Shown here in pieces: positions 61,686 to 64,000 of a stretch of 64,000 bases of DNA. Position numbers and translations under genes: made by a program. The notes below the pieces were generated by a model. It was not told the origin of the DNA. It saw only the letters and a list, made by a program, of their open reading frames with translations, and did no database searches. The stretch covers positions 62,001-126,000 of the forward strand of contig DASVQE010000081.1 in NCBI GenBank assembly GCA_036389275.1. Direction: 5' to 3'. The stretch is from QHVT01 sp036389275. GTDB taxonomy: Bacteria > Acidobacteriota > Thermoanaerobaculia > Gp7-AA8. Position 1 is the first letter of the stretch. The number at the start of each line of letters is the position of its first letter.

Positions 61686-62169
61686 GCAACTCCTCGGCAA
61701 TCTCCTCCGGCGTGCGGCTCGCTGCATCCACGTGCACCGCGAACTCCGGCCGCGCGTGTGCGAGGCAGCACTGCGTGGCGTGCTCGATCTGCCAGTCGAG
61801 ATCGCGCGCATGCGCGTCGCGGTGAAGCTGCCGCGCGAGCACGGTGTCCAGCGGCGCGACGAGGCAGAAGTGGCGGACGTCGTGGTCGAAGCGCGCCGCG
61901 CCGCGGCGGATGTCGTCGAGGTAGTCGATGTTCGCGAAGGCCATCGGCACGATCACGATCGGGCGCACGAGGCGGATGACCCGGAGCGCGAGGACGGTGA
62001 GCGAGCGCCAGGCGCGGAGATCCTGAAAGCCGTCGACGCGGCGGAAGAGTTGCAGCGTGCTGCCGATCAGCTCCGGATTGAACAGCACCGCGCCGCGCAT
62101 GCGCCGCGCGAGCAGGCGCGCCACGGTGGTCTTGCCGATGCCGAACGCGCCGTTGACGAGGACGATCAC
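61663..62169 (-). CDS. TmrB-like P-loop kinase
   Basis: This 168-residue protein has Walker A GAFGIGKTT (residues 7-15), the lead MIVLVNGAFG and PIVIVPMAF, followed by HFCLVAPLDTVLARQL. The overall plan resembles TmrB, the tunicamycin-resistance ATP-binding protein, and related small nucleotide kinases. An antibiotic-resistance role is not proven. It is divergent from the aldo/keto reductase gene. Confidence 0.75.
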   Translation of the reverse strand: MIVLVNGAFGIGKTTVARLLARRMRGAVLFNPELIGSTLQLFRRVDGFQDLRAWRSLTVLALRVIRLVRPIVIVPMAFANIDYLDDIRRGAARFDHDVRHFCLVAPLDTVLARQLHRDAHARDLDWQIEHATQCCLAHARPEFAVHVDAASRTPEEIAEELLSAIGAA

Positions 62170-62188
62170 GCCGCTACGCTAGCACCGG

Positions 62189-62194
62189 TACAAT
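62189..62194 (+). promoter_or_regulatory. TACAAT minus-10-like box (leaderless type)
   Basis: TACAAT ends 9 bases before the ATG at 62204, in the short gap to the divergent TmrB-like gene. Confidence 0.55.
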
Positions 62195-62203
62195 CACCCG
62201 CGA

Positions 62204-63190
62204 ATGCATTACCGCAAGCTCGGGAACACCGACATCACGGTCAGCGAGATCGGGTTCGGGGCTTGGGCGATCGGCGGGTCGGTGGATGCGGCGGGCACGC
62301 CGTTCGGGTGGGGCCGGACGAGCGATGACGAGTCGCTCGCCGCGATCCGGCGGGCGCGCGAGCTCGGGGTGACCTTCTTCGACACAGCCGACTCGTACGG
62401 CTTCGGCCGCAGCGAGTCGCTCCTCGGCATCGTGTTGTCGCGCCGCCGCGAGCAGGTGGTGATCGCCACGAAAGTGGGCGTCGTGCGCGACGCCGAAGGG
62501 CGGCTGCGAAAGGACTTTTCCCGCGCGCACATCTCGCACGCCGTCGATGCCTCGCTGCGCCGCCTGCGCACGGACTACATCGACCTCTATCAACTGCACA
62601 ACCCCACCGTCGACGAGCTGCGGCGCGACGACATTCACGAGGCGATGGACCGCCTGCAGGAAGTCGGCAAGATCCGCTACTGGGGCGTCTCCGTCACCAC
62701 GCCGGAGGAAGGCATCGAGGTCGTGAATCACGGCTGGGGCTACGCGCTGCAGGTGCTCTACAACGTGCTCAACCAGGCGCCGGCGGAGGAGCTCTTTCCG
62801 CTGGCTCAGCGCAAAGGCTACGGGATCATCGCCCGCGTTCCGCTCGCCTCGGGGCTGCTCTCCGGCAAGTTCCGGCCCGACACCGTTTTCCCGAAAGACG
62901 ACGTGCGCCAGAACTTCCTCACTCCGCGGCGTCTCGAGGAAGTGCTGCCGCGCGTCGACGAGGCGAAGTCGATCATCGGAGGCACCGCGCGCTCGCTTTC
63001 CGAGGGCGCGCTGCGATTCATTCTGGCCAACGAAGCCGTCTCCACCGCCATCCCCGGCGCGCGCAACGTGCGGCAGGTCGAAGCGAACGCCTCCGCGGAC
63101 GAGGTGCGCATCCCGCAGGAGATCGTCGACAAGCTCCGCAACCGCCTCGGCGCGTACAACTTCTATCACCGCCACGGCATCCGGCTTTAG
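62204..63190 (+). CDS. Aldo/keto reductase
   Basis: This 328-residue TIM-barrel NADP-dependent oxidoreductase shows MHYRKLGNTDITVSEIGFGAW, the catalytic Asp and Tyr in FFDTADSYGFGRSE, Lys in VVIATKVGVV, His in IDLYQLHNP, and the cofactor tail PGARNVRQVEANASA. The substrate is unknown. It is a single-gene unit before uvrA. Confidence 0.94.
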   Translation: MHYRKLGNTDITVSEIGFGAWAIGGSVDAAGTPFGWGRTSDDESLAAIRRARELGVTFFDTADSYGFGRSESLLGIVLSRRREQVVIATKVGVVRDAEGRLRKDFSRAHISHAVDASLRRLRTDYIDLYQLHNPTVDELRRDDIHEAMDRLQEVGKIRYWGVSVTTPEEGIEVVNHGWGYALQVLYNVLNQAPAEELFPLAQRKGYGIIARVPLASGLLSGKFRPDTVFPKDDVRQNFLTPRRLEEVLPRVDEAKSIIGGTARSLSEGALRFILANEAVSTAIPGARNVRQVEANASADEVRIPQEIVDKLRNRLGAYNFYHRHGIRL

Positions 63191-63229
63191 GTGAAGTAAA
63201 CGGCGCGGTCGTGACGTTGTAGCGTCGTC

Positions 63230-64000
63230 ATGGCCGCACGCACGATCTCGATCCGGGGAGCGCGGACCCACAACCTCAAGAACGTTTCGGTGGAGATTCC
63301 GCAGCGCCAACTGACGGTGATCACCGGACCGTCGGGGTCGGGGAAGTCGTCGCTCGCCTTCAATACTCTCTACGCCGAGGGGCAGCGGCGGTTCGTCGAG
63401 TCGATGTCGACCTATGTGCGGCAGTTCCTCGAGCGCATCGACCGTCCCGACGTGGACGAGATCGACGGCATCCTGCCGGCCATCTCCATCGAACAGAAGA
63501 ACTCGGTGAAGAACGCCCGCTCCACGGTCGCGACCGCCACGGAGCTGGCCGATCACTTCCGCCTCTTCATGACCTACTGCGGCGAGACGCGCTGTCCCGA
63601 CTGCCACGTCATCGTGCGGAAGGAAACGCCGGAATCGATCACCACCGCCATCGCCGAAACGCTCGCCGGCAAGCGGGCGGTGGTGCTGGCGCCGATCTTC
63701 TTCGACCCGGCCCATCGCGAGCTCGTCATCGACCAGCTCGTCAAGGGCGGCTTCTTCCGCGTCTGGATCTCGGGCGAGGTGCGCGACCTGAACGACCTCG
63801 ACACCTCCGGCTTCACCAGCCTGGAAGTGGTCATCACCCGGCTGCGCGTGGAAGCGGAGCGGCGGACGCAGATCACCGAGGCCATCGAGCAGGCCTTCGA
63901 GCTGTCGAAGGGCACCGTCAACGTTCTCGAAGAACATAACGACGGGTGGTTATCGCACCGATTTACGTCCCATTTTGCATGTAACAAATGCGGCACTGAA
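63230..64000 (+). CDS. uvrA: UvrA excinuclease subunit, 5' part only
   Basis: The visible 257 residues begin MAARTISIRGARTHNLKNVS, with Walker A GPSGSGKSS (33-41). They continue with FNTLYAEGQRRFVESMSTYVRQFLE, IEQKNSVKNARSTVAT, the first zinc-ligand pair CPDC near residue 121, and a zinc-finger start CNKC at the window edge. UvrA scans DNA for bulky damage with UvrB. The rest lies beyond 64000. The last 25 or so codons use unusual A/T-rich codons. Confidence 0.95.
   Translation, partial: MAARTISIRGARTHNLKNVSVEIPQRQLTVITGPSGSGKSSLAFNTLYAEGQRRFVESMSTYVRQFLERIDRPDVDEIDGILPAISIEQKNSVKNARSTVATATELADHFRLFMTYCGETRCPDCHVIVRKETPESITTAIAETLAGKRAVVLAPIFFDPAHRELVIDQLVKGGFFRVWISGEVRDLNDLDTSGFTSLEVVITRLRVEAERRTQITEAIEQAFELSKGTVNVLEEHNDGWLSHRFTSHFACNKCGTE

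Overview
The window is a GC-rich, gene-dense bacterial chromosome segment with about 60 genes on both strands. An Acidobacteriota host is the best guess. The reasons are a von Willebrand factor A protein of the kind typed as acidobacterial VWFA-related, a sigma factor paired with an anti-sigma/TPR/CHAT protein, a tgt-yajC-secD-secF cluster, and the general codon style. This is a judgement by eye, not a search result. The envelope is Gram-negative (LolA-like carrier, lipoproteins, lytic transglycosylase, SecDF). No phage, insertion sequence, CRISPR array or rRNA was seen. One tRNA, Pro(GGG), is present.

Layout. 1-652: trmFO, cut by the window edge. 701-2878: secreted CocE-like hydrolase. 2875-9540 (minus): a tight six-gene run of sigma factor, anti-sigma zinc finger/TPR/CHAT caspase-like protease, an unrecognised protein, a cytoplasmic-looking trypsin-like protease, cytidine deaminase and a DUF3467 protein. 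9612-13856: tRNA-Pro, a GHMP kinase fused to a HerA-ATPase-like tail, an M23 peptidase and a secreted protein. 13926-21196: LolA-like, tgt, yajC, secD, secF, then malic enzyme. 21312-27060: response regulator, mnmA, small membrane protein, rhomboid-TPR, membrane protein, glmS. 27120-34669: fibronectin-III lipoprotein, a membrane glycosyltransferase followed by about 880 bases of decayed tandem copies of its own 3' end, a DUF255 protein and a surface protein with an IPTL-CTERM-like tail. 34688-44227: conserved hypothetical, xerC, then the glycine cleavage operon gcvT-gcvH-gcvPA-gcvPB continuing into an inositol-phosphatase-like gene, a 3-methyladenine glycosylase and a YigZ protein. 44214-56528: mostly envelope and regulatory genes (RDD, DUF4097 lipoprotein, membrane proteins, FmdB, GAF protein, Slt, redoxin, VWA, PP2C phosphatase, tiny glycine-rich protein). 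56596-60708: a translationally coupled serine operon (HAD phosphatase, serB, class V aminotransferase, serA). 60744-64000: membrane protein, TmrB-like kinase, aldo/keto reductase and the 5' part of uvrA.

How the genes connect. The serine operon makes serine from 3-phosphoglycerate. The glycine cleavage operon degrades glycine to one-carbon units, which TrmFO also uses. SecD/SecF/YajC, LolA, M23, Slt and the lipoproteins form an envelope-biogenesis theme. The CHAT/trypsin run looks like a regulated proteolytic module under its own sigma factor and is the best candidate for an undescribed system.

The strongest non-coding signals are three. (1) Short-period repeats (7-bp and 10-bp units, often as hairpins) lie between genes. 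In two cases (tgt and serB) they appear to supply the start codon or N-terminus. (2) A recurring minus-10-like box lies 6-10 bases before the start codon of at least ten genes, implying leaderless mRNAs. (3) A decayed tandem array of a glycosyltransferase C-terminal domain lies at 30516-31393.
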